In this document: positions 48,241 through 59,340 of the stretch, in pieces
Numbering within the stretch: the first letter of the stretch is position 1
How the letters are laid out: every line of letters starts with the position of its first letter
NCBI GenBank assembly: GCA_947561395.2
Contig: OX387184.1
Location: forward strand, 992,001-1,056,000
From: Buxus sempervirens
Taxonomy: Eukaryota > Streptophyta > Magnoliopsida > Buxales > Buxaceae
Direction of reading: 5' to 3'
DNA length: 64,000 bases
Notes under the pieces: model-generated
What the model saw: only the letters and a program-made list of their open reading frames with translations
What the model was told of the DNA's origin: nothing
The model's database searches: none
Made by a program: the position numbers and the translations under genes

Positions 48241-49320
48241 TCTTCAGTTGGAGCTGCCATGAGCAATGTCCTGCTTTAGATATCTACTGTACGATGGTAT
48301 TTCATTCTCCTTCCACAACTAGATTATGCAGTCCCAAGGGTTTAAGTTTCTAATATTAGCATCTACTTTTGAAATGTGTGCTGAACCAGGACATAAATGT
48401 TGCATTAGTGCATGTTATAGTGTTGAGTCTGATATGGATATGGAGTGTGAGATTCATTCAAGGAATCGTAGATGTTTTGTTCACATGTTTGTACTGTGTT
48501 TAAATTATGTAGGATTTATAGTTTCATACTAAACGGTATAATTGGGTTGCAGAATGTGATAAGAGTTATTTCATGTACCTGGAGGTACATCTGGAACTGG
48601 ATTTTATATGGTTGTTTTCCACCTTTAGGAATTTGATTGTATAAGCACATAATATATTGTCCTCCTAGAAAACTTAAGGAAGATAAATGCAAGTTTGAAC
48701 ACAAACCTTGTAAAACACACTAAGATGTTATGCTTAGTCTGTTTTCCTTGGTAAGTGATATATAGCATTCACAGAATCCATGATTAGCCAATCCTGCAGA
48801 GTAACTTATTACATCACTTTAGCGCATACGTATAGGATAGAAGTTAATTTGTTGATAATTGAGTTGAGATCATAAGAAATTAGGGAGAATTTTCTGTCAA
48901 ATTTATTGATTCTGATCTTACCTGTGTACACAGTGGATACAAACCTTAATGTCTCTGTTGGAGAATTGCATTGGAATCTGATGAGGAGGGAACTCGGGAC
49001 TATCTGTATAGGGGACGGGCAGTGGAGTGTGGAGTTGTAGAAGATACAGCTCCAATCACACCCAGCCATTTCCAAATTCAACAAATCAGGTATCATCTTG
49101 CATCACTTTTAAGCTGCATCCCCCTACCTAATAATATGCTTGGGTATGTTTTTTCTCTCCAATACCATTTCTTGACCGTTGTTTCTAAACCCAAAATAAA
49201 GTGAAGGCTGGAGATTTTACAGTTAACATTTTTAGCACCTGAGGGGCCCTCAATCTGAGAAGATTTTTGACTGTGTCAGCCATGGTTCTCTAGACTGAAT
49301 ATAGAGTTGAATTCGGAAAG
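48241..49320. promoter_or_regulatory. RABA5A upstream region
   Basis: About 1.1 kb of AT-rich sequence precedes the RABA5A start. Nothing beyond short shadow frames is seen. It must contain either the promoter or the end of a 5' intron. The stretch TTTTTAGCACCTGAGG just upstream (49228-49244) could be an acceptor. Confidence 0.4.
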
Positions 49321-50392
49321 ATGGCATTCCATTCTGAGGGGGAACAAACTGAGGATTATCTTTTCAAGATTGTTTTGATTGGTGATTCAGCTGTGGGGAA
49401 ATCTAACTTGCTTGCAAGATTTGCAAGGGATGAGTTCTACCCAAACTCCAAATCAACTATTGGGGTGGAGTTCCAAACTCAGAAGATGGACATTGATGGA
49501 AAGGAAATTAAAGCACAGATATGGGACACAGCAGGCCAGGAACGATTTAGGGCTGTTACTTCTGCATATTACAGAGGTGCTGTAGGAGCTCTTGTGGTTT
49601 ATGACATCAGTAGGCGCCAGACATTTGATAGCATCGGCAGGTGGCTTAACGAACTGCATAGTAAGCACAAAGTTACTTCACCTTGGCACTTTATGATACT
49701 TCATCCATGTTTGATACTGCCTTTTTCTCATATTATTATTCTTTTTTTTTTCCCCTTTTTATTGAAATTTGGTGAGGAAATTTGCCACCTGTCTGTTAGC
49801 CCATATGGGATAGTAGCACCTAACTGTATCTTATGGACATGAATGGTGCTGGCAGTAACTATCCAATAAATACCACTTAGAAATCTCCATGTTGACTGAA
49901 AGATGATCTAATTTTTTGTGAGACACAAATATTGAAAAATCATGAGGCTGAACCCATTGTCATAGCTGTCAAGTGGGAAAACCTTAACCAATTCATTTTT
50001 GCTTGCCTTGCTATCCGCAAGCTGAGGCTTCACGAGTGTTTGTTTCTTGCACAGCTCATTCTGACATGAACGTAGTTACCATTCTTGTGGGCAACAAGTC
50101 CGATCTCAAAGATTTCAGGGAGGTATCCACGGCAGAAGGCAAGGCCTTGGCAGAGACCCAGGGCTTATTTTTCATGGAAACCTCGGCCCTCGACTGCTCC
50201 AATGTTGCGGCTGCTTTTCAGACAGTTGTCAAAGAGATCTACAGCATATTGAGCCGGAAAGTTATACTCTCCCAAGAGCTTAAGAAAAAGGATACAGCAT
50301 TGATGGGAAACGGGAAGACTGTTGTCTTGCAGGTAGATGGAAACCAGGACGCAGATGATCGGCCTAGAAGATCTGGGTGTTGTTCATCTTAA
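49321..50392 (+). CDS. RABA5A: Rab GTPase of the RABA5 group (RABA5a type)
   Basis: A small GTPase of the Rab11/RABA class acting in trans-Golgi and post-Golgi trafficking at endosomal membranes. Two exons, 49321-49660 and 50055-50392, join in phase 1 to give 225 residues. Visible motifs: P-loop GDSAVGKS (about 22-29), the switch I region with [25 protein letters not shown], and a C-terminal CCSS for double geranylgeranylation. The opening [20 protein letters not shown] and the stretch [19 protein letters not shown] favour RABA5a over RABA5c (ARA4). The intron is 394 bp and lies just before HSDMN. No abnormality is seen; the frame reading on after 49660 is intronic. Confidence 0.95.
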
Positions 50393-51408
50393 AGCTGTAT
50401 CATGCCATTCTTGTGCTTTGACATCTCTTTTCTATCACTCCCCACAGAGCCAGTTCCCTGACAACTTGACATTGCAAAGGGTGTTTTATGTATGTAAAAG
50501 AAGCTTCTTGCCATTGGTGAAGTGCTGATTGAGCAAGAGTTGTTCCTCTTTACTGGATCAGTTCTGTTAGGAACTCAAGGGGATGGTAGACACTGTAAAT
50601 GACATGAAGACGTGAGAAATATCAAGGTGTTTTGTCCATGCGTTCAATGGATTCTTCTTCTTTGTCCCCCTTTTGCTCGGTATCAAATCTTCCCAATGTA
50701 ACAGAATTATTAGGAGGTAACGTGGTTTGGTATTCCAATCTTGCAATTGGCTAAAGGTAAATAAATGAAAATAACATGAGTGAAAATAGATGAAAAGAAT
50801 AAAGAAAAAAAAAGGGTAGAAACTTATGGTTCTAAATTTCTAATTGCCCGCTTATGGTTGAGAAAAAGGTAAACTCTATCTGTGCCTTTCCCTTCTTTTT
50901 CTTCCCTTTACAACTTTAAATTTTGAGAAATCTTTAGAATGTCTTCGAAATGGTGGTAATGCATATATCTATACTAATATATGAAGGGAATTGTTAAGAT
51001 TCTCGCCTGGTAATCTATGTTTGAAATTTCCTTCATTTATCTCCTTATTTATGCACTATTTCTGATTTTGATGTGTCCTCAACTACCAAGTTTTATACCT
51101 TTTTTAAAATTAGTTGTTTAATATGAGATTTATCTTTAAATTAAAATTCAAAACAGTCCCATAATTTAAATAAAATGAATTCGTGATTGGTTATTTTATA
51201 ATATTATACCTTTTAATATACATAGTTATACCTTTATCTATCAGTTTAATCTTTTAGGCTAAGCAGTTGTTTAAGATGTATAGACCTTAAGAGTCATCTT
51301 TGAAACTAATAACCAGTGGAAAAAGCACACGCTATATGCGTGCATCAAAGTTGGAAAATGAAGAATGTTACAAATATTTATTCTTTGTTCATTAACCAAC
51401 GCAGTCTC
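50393..51408. other. RABA5A 3' flank
   Basis: The first 250 bases or so are likely 3' UTR. The rest is AT-rich with no gene. The right part passes into what appears to be the distal promoter of the metallothionein gene. Confidence 0.5.
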
Positions 51409-51600
51409 TACGTGGTTCAAACCATGCAGGCAACAAATGCGAAGTGCTCACACGCCATCCTTATTTATCTCCCCCCTCCACCGCTTCGGTTCAAACCGTG
51501 GATCAGGTCTTAATCTGTAAATGGATCACCGTGCAGGCAACAAATGCATGAAGTGCTCATGCCACGTTAACCCGTAAGTACCGTGGAGGCAACAAGTGGA
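51409..51600 (+). promoter_or_regulatory. Separated distal promoter of the MT4 gene: RY-type and ABRE-like motifs
   Basis: Three diverged copies of a CATGCAGGCAACAAATGC-type module lie at about 51421-51452, 51529-51563 and 51579-51600. A fourth (CATCCAGGCAACACATGAG) lies beyond the MULE at about 61688-61706, next to MT4. The modules carry RY-like CATGCA/TGCATG; TACGTGGT at 51409-51416 is ABRE-like and GCCACGTT is at about 51561. RY and ABRE elements drive seed expression, and type 4 metallothioneins are seed proteins. Removing the MULE and one target copy would rejoin these to the MT4 core promoter. The regulatory role is inferred. Confidence 0.6.
51592..51600. repeat. Left 9-bp target-site duplication of the MULE
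   Basis: ACAAGTGGA, identical to 61647-61655. Nine base pairs is the characteristic target duplication of Mutator-like elements. Confidence 0.9.
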
Positions 51601-51750
51601 GCACCGATTTCCTCTACGGCACCGTCCCTACGGCATTTTTACGGCCCCAATGGACGGATGCCGCGTGGATGAGAAAGTCTCGTGAGGCGCACGAGACCTT
51701 CTCATCATTTTTCAGCTGGTCGATCGGTCGACCAACCCGAACTGATTTCG
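51601..51750. repeat. Left terminal inverted repeat of the MULE, with nested hairpin
   Basis: Begins GCACCGATTTCCTCTACGGC and matches, in reverse complement, the right end at about 61500-61646. Positions 51668-51706 form a palindrome: GATGAGAAAGTCTCG pairs with CGAGACCTTCTCATC. Small frames of about 95 codons that start here are probably by-products. Confidence 0.85.
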
Positions 51751-54353
51751 GCCCAAAACCACCAAACCATGCCTATTCATCCGACCAATACCCAATTTAC
51801 GAGCGCGAGAGCGAGGAATTTCAAAAAACCTGCAACGTTTGCTCTTGTCACAACCTCTCTCGCGCCAACTTCTTTCAATCTCTTATCAAAATCTGTCGCA
51901 ACACCGTCTCCCTCGTCTGTCCAGGTACGAGAAGAAGATTCTTTAATTCTTTGCATATTTGAAACCTGAATGGAAGAGAAGTAGTTCCGTTATTTGTTTT
52001 GTTTAAATTTGGACGACTTTGTGTACTATAATTTCGAATGAATGTATGCAAACAATATGAATACATGGCCTTTGAAATCGATTGTCGTCTTCTGAAATGA
52101 TGCTTTTGGGGTGATTGATTTTATGGATTGTTTTAGTCTCAGTGTGTATCTAAGCAGAAATAAAACCGAAGGGGTAACATGGATGATTCTGCTGCCTTTT
52201 GAAGCTAGGAACAAGAAGAAATTATTCTTTCTTCTTCTTCTTTGGTGCATGGATGCATAATCGCTTAATGAGTGTTAGGTCTTGTAAACACACAAGCCTA
52301 GCCATATATTATAACTTAAGTGAAGATAAAGGAAAGAATTGAAATACCCTGATGAAATAAAAATTTAATTGCTTTGTGTATTACTAGAAGAGTATTGTGA
52401 AGGGCTGGAGTGGACTTCCCTCCAATGAGAATAATTGGGCATGCCAATCATATATTTTTTGATCAATTTGTTGCTACTCTTCTTTTAAAATCTTAGTTCT
52501 TTTAATGAGATTTATGAAGCCACTTGATTAGAACTCTTCAGAATTTTTTATCTTGTTGAGAATGTGCTTCCTTTATGTCTAATACGTTTCAATTTTCTCC
52601 CTTGGATGTTTAAAGATATGATGAATGTGAAGATCATCAGTTAACTCTACCATATAGACATTGGAACTCACCTATTTTAGAAACATCAGATTGATTATTT
52701 ACATGCACTAATCCATTTGAGATGAACTTGTATTTGTTTATTTTATTTATTTATTTTTCTGTCTCGGTGATATGCTAGCATTCAGAAAATATAAATAAGT
52801 CAATAAAAAAACAAAAACAATATATATTTTTTTTGTGTCTCGGTGATATGTTAGCATTCAGTACTTATTTTATACTTTGTATTAATACATATCATCACTT
52901 ATAAAAAAAATATTTTAGCATTCAGTAGGTTGTCTGGTTTGGTAAGGCAGCCTTTGGAGAATACAGGATCTTGGATTTCAAGAACTTATCTTCACAGGTA
53001 TTATTTAACTTGTAAAAAATCGTTTTCAATTGTATGTTTCCAACAAAAAGTTTTTTGGAATTAGTCATTTCATTGTTCATTATTTGATGTTGCTTGGGAT
53101 GAGTAAATTATTGTTATATAGTAATTATATCTGTGTTTGTGTGTCATGTATTTGGCAATATATGTGTATGTATCCATGTTTATATGCATCTATATATGTC
53201 GAATATTATCCATTTTGGTTTATATATTTGACTCTCTGAATGTGACCATTTTTGAGAATTAGGTGATGGCTTGGGTTTCCTTTTGTCAGTGACTTTTAGT
53301 TCTATTCCTGGTGTATATTTGGACGGTTTTGTTATACAAGCATAGAAATTGTAAGCATAATTTATTTTTGTACAAAATTTTTTTTTAAAATTGTTTTGGA
53401 TATCTGAATACACTTGCTCAAATATTTGGAACACCTTTATTTTATTTTATTTTATTTTATTTTTTGAATTGTAAGCATCATTGCACAGGGATGATTAGAA
53501 ATGGAAGAACTGTCAACACACCTCTATTCTAGGACTCATATTGTAACTTTTAGTTGGAGTGTGTAAAGTATTTCAAAACACAAACGACATAGAGAAGTAC
53601 AATAATATGCCATCATTCTTTAAAAATTGCCTTCATAAAATTGTATACGTATGAATGAAGTATTGTTTTACAAGAAATATCATTACGACTGAGTGAAGTT
53701 AATTTCTGAGAAAAAAACACCCTCCCTCACTTACAGACAGATGCCACACTGTGAATGAATTTTTATCTTCAAATATAAACATGTATAATGTTTGAATGCA
53801 CACAAGCTTGCATTTTTGTGCGATTACCTCGCGTTTGTGAGATGATATTTTATTTGACATCTAATTCTTCTGATCAATTTGTCTTTCAAAAAACCATTTT
53901 TCGTGTGTGAGGTGGCCGGGTAGTTAATTTTAAATGAATTTTCAAACATGTCATATTCTAAAAGTTGGAGTAAACTGATCGAAACCTTTGTATTTGAGAT
54001 GAATTCATTTATATTCTGTTGAGACAACTTATCATTGTTAATAGCACTTCGTTAATTCCAAAATATTAACTTAAAAGGTAGAATTAATTAAAAATCTAGG
54101 GCTTCAAAAATCTGTAGAGAAGTTGAAATTCACCCCGGTTCTCTAATCTTTTTGTCTTTCTAAATTATGCAAGTTGAACAATTGCCATCACTGTTCCGTC
54201 ATGCCAGGTTGATCAAAATGAATGAGAATATTCAAGGTTTAAACTTCTGCAAGAAGGATTGTAACACTCTAGCCATATGGATTACAAATTTGACTTAAAC
54301 AAGGAATTGTGACATTGGCTCTGATAATGTGCAGGAAAATTTTGACTACTGCA

Positions 54354-57300
54354 ATGGAAACCGTTGGATCATCGTCAACAAAAAGAAAACAGCCGCGCAA
54401 CAGTTGGCTACATTTCAGGTAAAGTTTCCTTCACTTATTTATTTGTTTTGTTCTACAAGCAAGCATGGAAGCAATCCAATATTTTGGTTTAACTCTTCGT
54501 ATAAGGGAGTATGGTTGTCAACATGCTGGTTACTTTAATTCCTTTTGCATCATTGTAATTATTAAGTTATTATTGGCCATGATTTTCCTATTGTTTTTTC
54601 AGGGACTACTATGTAAATGAAAGAACAAAGAGATTTATTGAAGGTGAACAAATCCGCACGAAGCAGCAGGTAGGAATTATCAATGGTAACGGTTAAGGAA
54701 ATCATTTATTTTATTTATTTTGCACTTTGTCGATCTTATTCAAATGAATTTATCTATTTAGTTATTGCATTTCAGTTATTCGCGGATGCTGCTGAAGCAT
54801 GGAGGGCAATGAATGAGGCTGAGAAAGAAGAATTTAAGAGAGCGTCACGGCTTGAGTGGAACGAATACAGGAGGGCTGTGCCACAACCAGGGCCGCGAAA
54901 AACACAACAGGTTCGTGAAATGTCATATCTATAATTGAAATTATTGGGGATAATTAGTTGAGACTGATATATTCTTTCGTTTCACGTTTGTTTTGTGTAG
55001 GCTGAGCTACAGACACGTTGTTCACCTGGACGTTTCATTGCGTTCATGCACGCTATTTCGTTCACCGATTCTCATGAGCAATGCCTTAGAGAGAGTGGCT
55101 TTCACTGCCTACTGAATTTACACGTGACAAAGCTTAATCGACGACTCTGTCATTGGATTGTTCCGAAAGTTGATACTAAGAAGAGATGTATTAAAGTTGG
55201 GGAACTGAATATTTTCTTCGACACACACGACGTGGAGAGGATAATTGGGTTACCCGTACAAGGGATAGATGTTGATACATCTAAATCAGAAATCCCCGAT
55301 GTGACAGAGTTGTATAGCTTTTACGGGGTACAAAATGGAATCATCCCTATTCAGAATGTTGAGGATAGCTTGAAGAGTCCAAAGAACAATCATGAGTTGA
55401 TCCGTTCTTTTGTATTATATTCGTTGACAACCTTAATAAATCCATCTTCAAAGATTGACGTGAGTGCATCCTATCTTCCCTTGCTGGTCGATGTAGAGAG
55501 GATAGGAAGTTACAACTGGGGAAAGTATCTTTTAGACACATTGATGCATCACGTAGCTGAGTTTCAAATGGGCAAACGGAAATGCGTCAATGGGTGCTTA
55601 TTATTTTTACAGGTACGTATAGTATTTACTAGATGCATTGGCTTGTTTACTCTAGCTTATGATTCTGTTTGTGCGTCTACTGATAATTCGATTATTGCTT
55701 AGTTTTTGTATTACGATCGGCTGATCGTTGGTCAACCAACACCTTCCACTACTCCACGTATGGCAGCGTGGACGGATACATTGATTTTCCAAAGGGAGAA
55801 AGATGAAACAGCGCTTGGTGGGTATGGGAAGGGGAAGGTATACATATATAAATTTGAGTTGAACTGCTTCGTCACTTGTAGATTTTGTTGTCAATTTTTC
55901 AAATAACGCAACATTTATACGTACTCACTAATATTGTAGGTGGTTGAGCACCATGCCGAGAGCCGGGTGCAAGATGAGGCATCAGGCAATGCAGATAAAC
56001 TAAATATCATTGATCTTGGGCAATTTCGTGGAGATCCAGATCCTGTAAGATTGGTTTATTTATTTTATTTTATTTTTGTCTTATACCGCACGTTTTCTTA
56101 TTAAGAACACATCCGCATGTTTTATGATTGGGTGTTGTGTATTCCAGGTTATTTAGGGTCATCTTACGAAGATATTGGACACGTATAGGAAGATGCTAAA
56201 TCACGTGAAGTCAAGGGAAACTGTCGACCCCTCCGATATCCACGTGCCACGTGAGAGCCTTGATCATATGGATGCTCCCGATTCTCCCATGCCCGATGTC
56301 CCTGATGAAGCAAGGATGTCACCCTCCCATCATACCACCCACGAGAGCGGGGATCATACCGATGCTCTCGACACAGCGGTGTTTGCGGAGGTCCAGACAG
56401 ATAAAATGCAAGTGGATGAGGTGGAGATAGTTCCTGCTCGAAGCGTCACAGGGACCGAGGTCACCAAACCCCGAAGAGGGTCACGCAAGAAGTCACGTGG
56501 TAAACTTTGTCGCACTCCATATATTGGCCATCGCCTCCATCCTCGATTGGGCCCAGAAGAAAGCTCAATCCTACGATACGTTCGCAAAAACAAGAAGTCT
56601 GAGTAAGATAATATTTCGAAACTAACTTGTAAATGTAATTTATGTATTATAATTCGTAGTGAATAATTCCTCCTCGTTTTTGTCAGTGAAATTATATTCA
56701 AATTTGATTCCATCTATGCGTCGACATCTGAATTGGCATGTTTGTTAGACAACAAACATGTTAATAGTGTGGTATGCAAATCCTATCTTGTGAATTATAT
56801 ATTGGTTGTTCAATTGTACATGTCATCGCTCAATGGTATTTTTTTTATAGGCTATCAATGCTTTTGGAGCATGTCTTACAAAGAACCAACAATTGTCGAC
56901 TACCCGCAAAGTCAGCCGACATTATTGCCCCACATACGTTTGTGTAAGGACTTCTTTGTATTTTATTTGTTTTTTGTTCAAGGCCAGACTAATGAATAAA
57001 ATTTCCTTGCATGTATCATGCAGGAGTGGATAATGAATATTAATCGTGGTTCCACCGAATCCTTGCGTCCTCACTTCGATCCAGGGCGACTTGGATATTC
57101 TGTGGTTGCATGCGATCTTGTAAGTTTCTTGCGATGCAATGCAATGTGCCACCTTCATAAATTATTTGTTTCAGATTTTTTATACTTTTATCCTTACTTA
57201 GCAGTCTGTAATCGGTTTTTTATTTATAAGGTTATCTTACTATACTGTAGATTTTTGTTCCCATGCATCGGCGCAATCATTGGTTTCTTTTAGTTTTAAA

Positions 57301-57959
57301 CCTAAAAGAGCGGAGAGTGGATGTGCTTGACTCAATGGATGGGGCGCGTCGTGCGGGACATCAATCCAGAATTGAAACACAAGTAATTTTGATATTAATG
57401 AATTTTTCTCATACCATTTACAATACTTATTATATTGACACTCGCTTCGTCACTTTTAGATCCAGATGTTGGATAAGATCTTACGTGACTTCGGAGGTGG
57501 TGATGAATTTCCACTTTTACAGTGGGAGTTGCGGCAGGTTACGGTCCCACACCAAACCAACGGGTAAGCCGTTAGGTTTGTTTCGCTTCATACGTAGGTT
57601 TGTTTCGCGTCATACATATGCTAGTTTCTTACAAGTGATGTATTGTTAGGTATGATTGTGGTGTTTTTTTGATGAAATTCATGGAGGTGTGGGATGGCAG
57701 CACCTTGTCTCCAGCATTTGATCAGGTGCGTATATGAGTTAAATGTTTTTTTATAATTATAGTTATCAAGTACGTCGCTAGTAACACACAAGTACGTCTT
57801 CTATGAATTTAGAGTAATATCGCACACTGTAGGGATAAGTTCCTTGTTAACTTCGTTAAGCACCCTTCAAACCAAGTACAGGATATCATTGTTTCTAAGG
57901 CAACAAACACAAGTGAAGAGGTGCGTGAAGAGGAGAGTAGTGAAGGTGAAGAAGCCTAA
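54354..57959 (+). CDS. MULE-borne HMG-box-like / Ulp1 (C48) cysteine protease fusion
   Basis: Fourteen exons, all phase-consistent: 54354-54418, 54603-54669, 54776-54910, 55001-55612, 55703-55837, 55940-56044, 56157-56602, 56687-56771, 56851-56943, 57024-57119, 57251-57382, 57460-57563, 57650-57725, 57813-57959. They total 2298 nt, 765 residues. Residues about 8-75 resemble an HMG box (PRNSWLHFRDYY, then AEAWRAMNEAEKEEFKRAS). Residues about 90-370 are an uncharacterised middle resembling DUF1985/plant-mobile-domain-like segments (DVERIIGLPVQGID). An acidic linker and a basic patch (RRGSRKKSRGK) follow. The C-terminus is a Ulp1-type protease with H623 (RRNHWF), D640 (VLDSMDG), Q689 and C695 (HQTNGYDCGVF), spaced as in Ulp1. 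It would cleave SUMO-like proteins; its role in transposition is unknown. The start was chosen because only this frame joins exon 2. Confidence 0.85.
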
Positions 57960-58468
57960 GAGGTAAGACCTATCTGTCACATGTTCATTAACAAGGTTAT
58001 TTGAAACTAATAACACTCAGGTGCGTACTTTTCATTGTTTATTTGCAAGATTCACAACTCCGGCATTCGTGGCTTGATAGCAAGGTGAAGAAGCTGAAGG
58101 CCATCTTAAACATCAACGTACAGCGGACGATTATACATTAAATTATTTGTACATTAAAATTGTACATACACATCAAATTGTACAACGGAAGATGGTTGTA
58201 GAATTAAATTGTACATGAAATTATTTGTGAGAGGAAGACAATTGTAAATTTACAATATTATCAATCCCTTTTTTAAGTTACTTCCTTCTACTGTGATGAC
58301 AGGTCTTTTCTCCGTTTTTACAATTGTAAATTGTAATATTATCAATCTCTTTTTTAAATTTAAACTCTTAAGACATTTTAGAAAAGACCTACTTAATTAG
58401 TTACATTGGTCGACCAATTTGCTCTTTTAATTTAGTCGAAAAAATAAATTATAGAAGAGATAATCGAT
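57960..58468. other. Spacer between the Ulp1 gene and the minisatellite
   Basis: AT-rich, presumably 3' UTR. It contains a diverged direct repeat: ATTGTAAATTTACAATATTA at about 58238 and a similar ATTGTAAATTGTAATATTAT at about 58322, each followed by CAATCYCTTTTTT. No further exon is seen. Confidence 0.5.
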
Positions 58469-59190
58469 GTCAAACCATGCCTAGGTACAAGTCAAACCAT
58501 GCGTAGTTACAAGTCAAACCATGCCTACGTACAAGTCAAACCATGCCTCGTTACAAGTCAAACCATGCGTAGTTACAAGTCAAACCATGCGTAGGTACAA
58601 GTCAAACCATGCCTAGGTACAAGTCAAACCATGCGTAGTTACAAGTCAAACCATGCCTACGTACAAGTCAAACCATGCCTCGTTACAAGTCAAACCATGC
58701 GTAGTTACAAGTCAAACCATGCGTAGGTACAAGTCCAACCATGCGTAGGTACAAGTCAAACCATGCCTAGGTACAAGTCCAACCATGCGTAGATACAAGT
58801 CAAAGCATGCCTAGGTACAAGTCAAACCATGCCTAGGCACAAGTCCAACCTTGCCTAGGTACAAATCAAACCATGCGTAGGTACAAGTCAAACCATGCCA
58901 AGTCAAACCATGCCTAGGTACAAGTCAAAGCATGCCTAGGTACAAGTCCAACCATGCGTAGGTACAAGTCAAAGCATGCCTAGGTACAAGTCCAACCATG
59001 CGTAGGTACAAGTCAAAGCATGCCTAGGTACAAGTCCAACCATGCATGCCTAGGTACAAGTCAAACCATGCCTAGGTACAAGTCCAACCATGCCTAGGTA
59101 CAAGTCAAAGCATGCCTAGGTACAAGTCAAACCATGCATGCCTAGGTACAAGTCAAACCATGCCTAGGTACAAGTCCAACCATGGTAGGG
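58469..59190. repeat. 22-bp minisatellite, about 32 units, with six-unit higher-order structure
   Basis: The unit is AAGTCAAACCATGC plus an 8-nt variable tail (CTAGGTAC, GTAGTTAC, CTACGTAC, CTCGTTAC or GTAGGTAC). The first twelve units read A-B-C-D-B-E twice, a 132-bp higher-order repeat. Later units are less regular, alternate AAGTCC/AAGTCAAAG variants, and include a shortened unit and two with an extra CATG. The array lies between the 3' ends of the two MULE genes. It has no palindromic spacer-repeat design, so it is not a CRISPR array. Confidence 0.95.
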
Positions 59191-59223
59191 ACAATGAACG
59201 AGGTGCAAAAATTCGCTAAGTAT

Positions 59224-59340
59224 GGCGCTTTAGGCGCGATTTCGCGCCGCTCGAGCGTCAAGCGTGTCATGCGCGAACCCAGAAAAGTCTAAGTATGGCG
59301 CTTTCGGGGCGATTTTGGGCCGCTCGAGCGTCAAGACTAA
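59224..59340. repeat. GC-rich direct duplication next to the transposase 3' end
   Basis: Two copies of a roughly 50-bp block, CTAAGTATGGCGCTTT, then GGCGCGATTT or GGGCGATTTT, then CGCTCGAGCGTCAAG, lie at about 59217-59264 and 59290-59336. They are much richer in GC than the surroundings. The first copy contains the palindrome GGCGCGATTTCGCGCC. They replace the region where a MULE transposase would normally continue after its SWIM zinc finger. Confidence 0.75.

Noticed and set aside
49661..49842. RABA5A frame running on after exon 1
   Set aside because: It reads into the intron; splicing at 49660 to 50055 restores the conserved HSDMNVV sequence.
51669..51969. Two overlapping plus-strand frames of 95-97 codons at the MULE left end
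   Set aside because: They start inside the terminal inverted repeat and hairpin and have no conserved content; at most they cover leader sequence of the Ulp1 gene.
58469..59190. CRISPR-like array of regular repeats
   Set aside because: The units are directly adjacent with no unique spacers, and the context is a plant transposon; this is a minisatellite.
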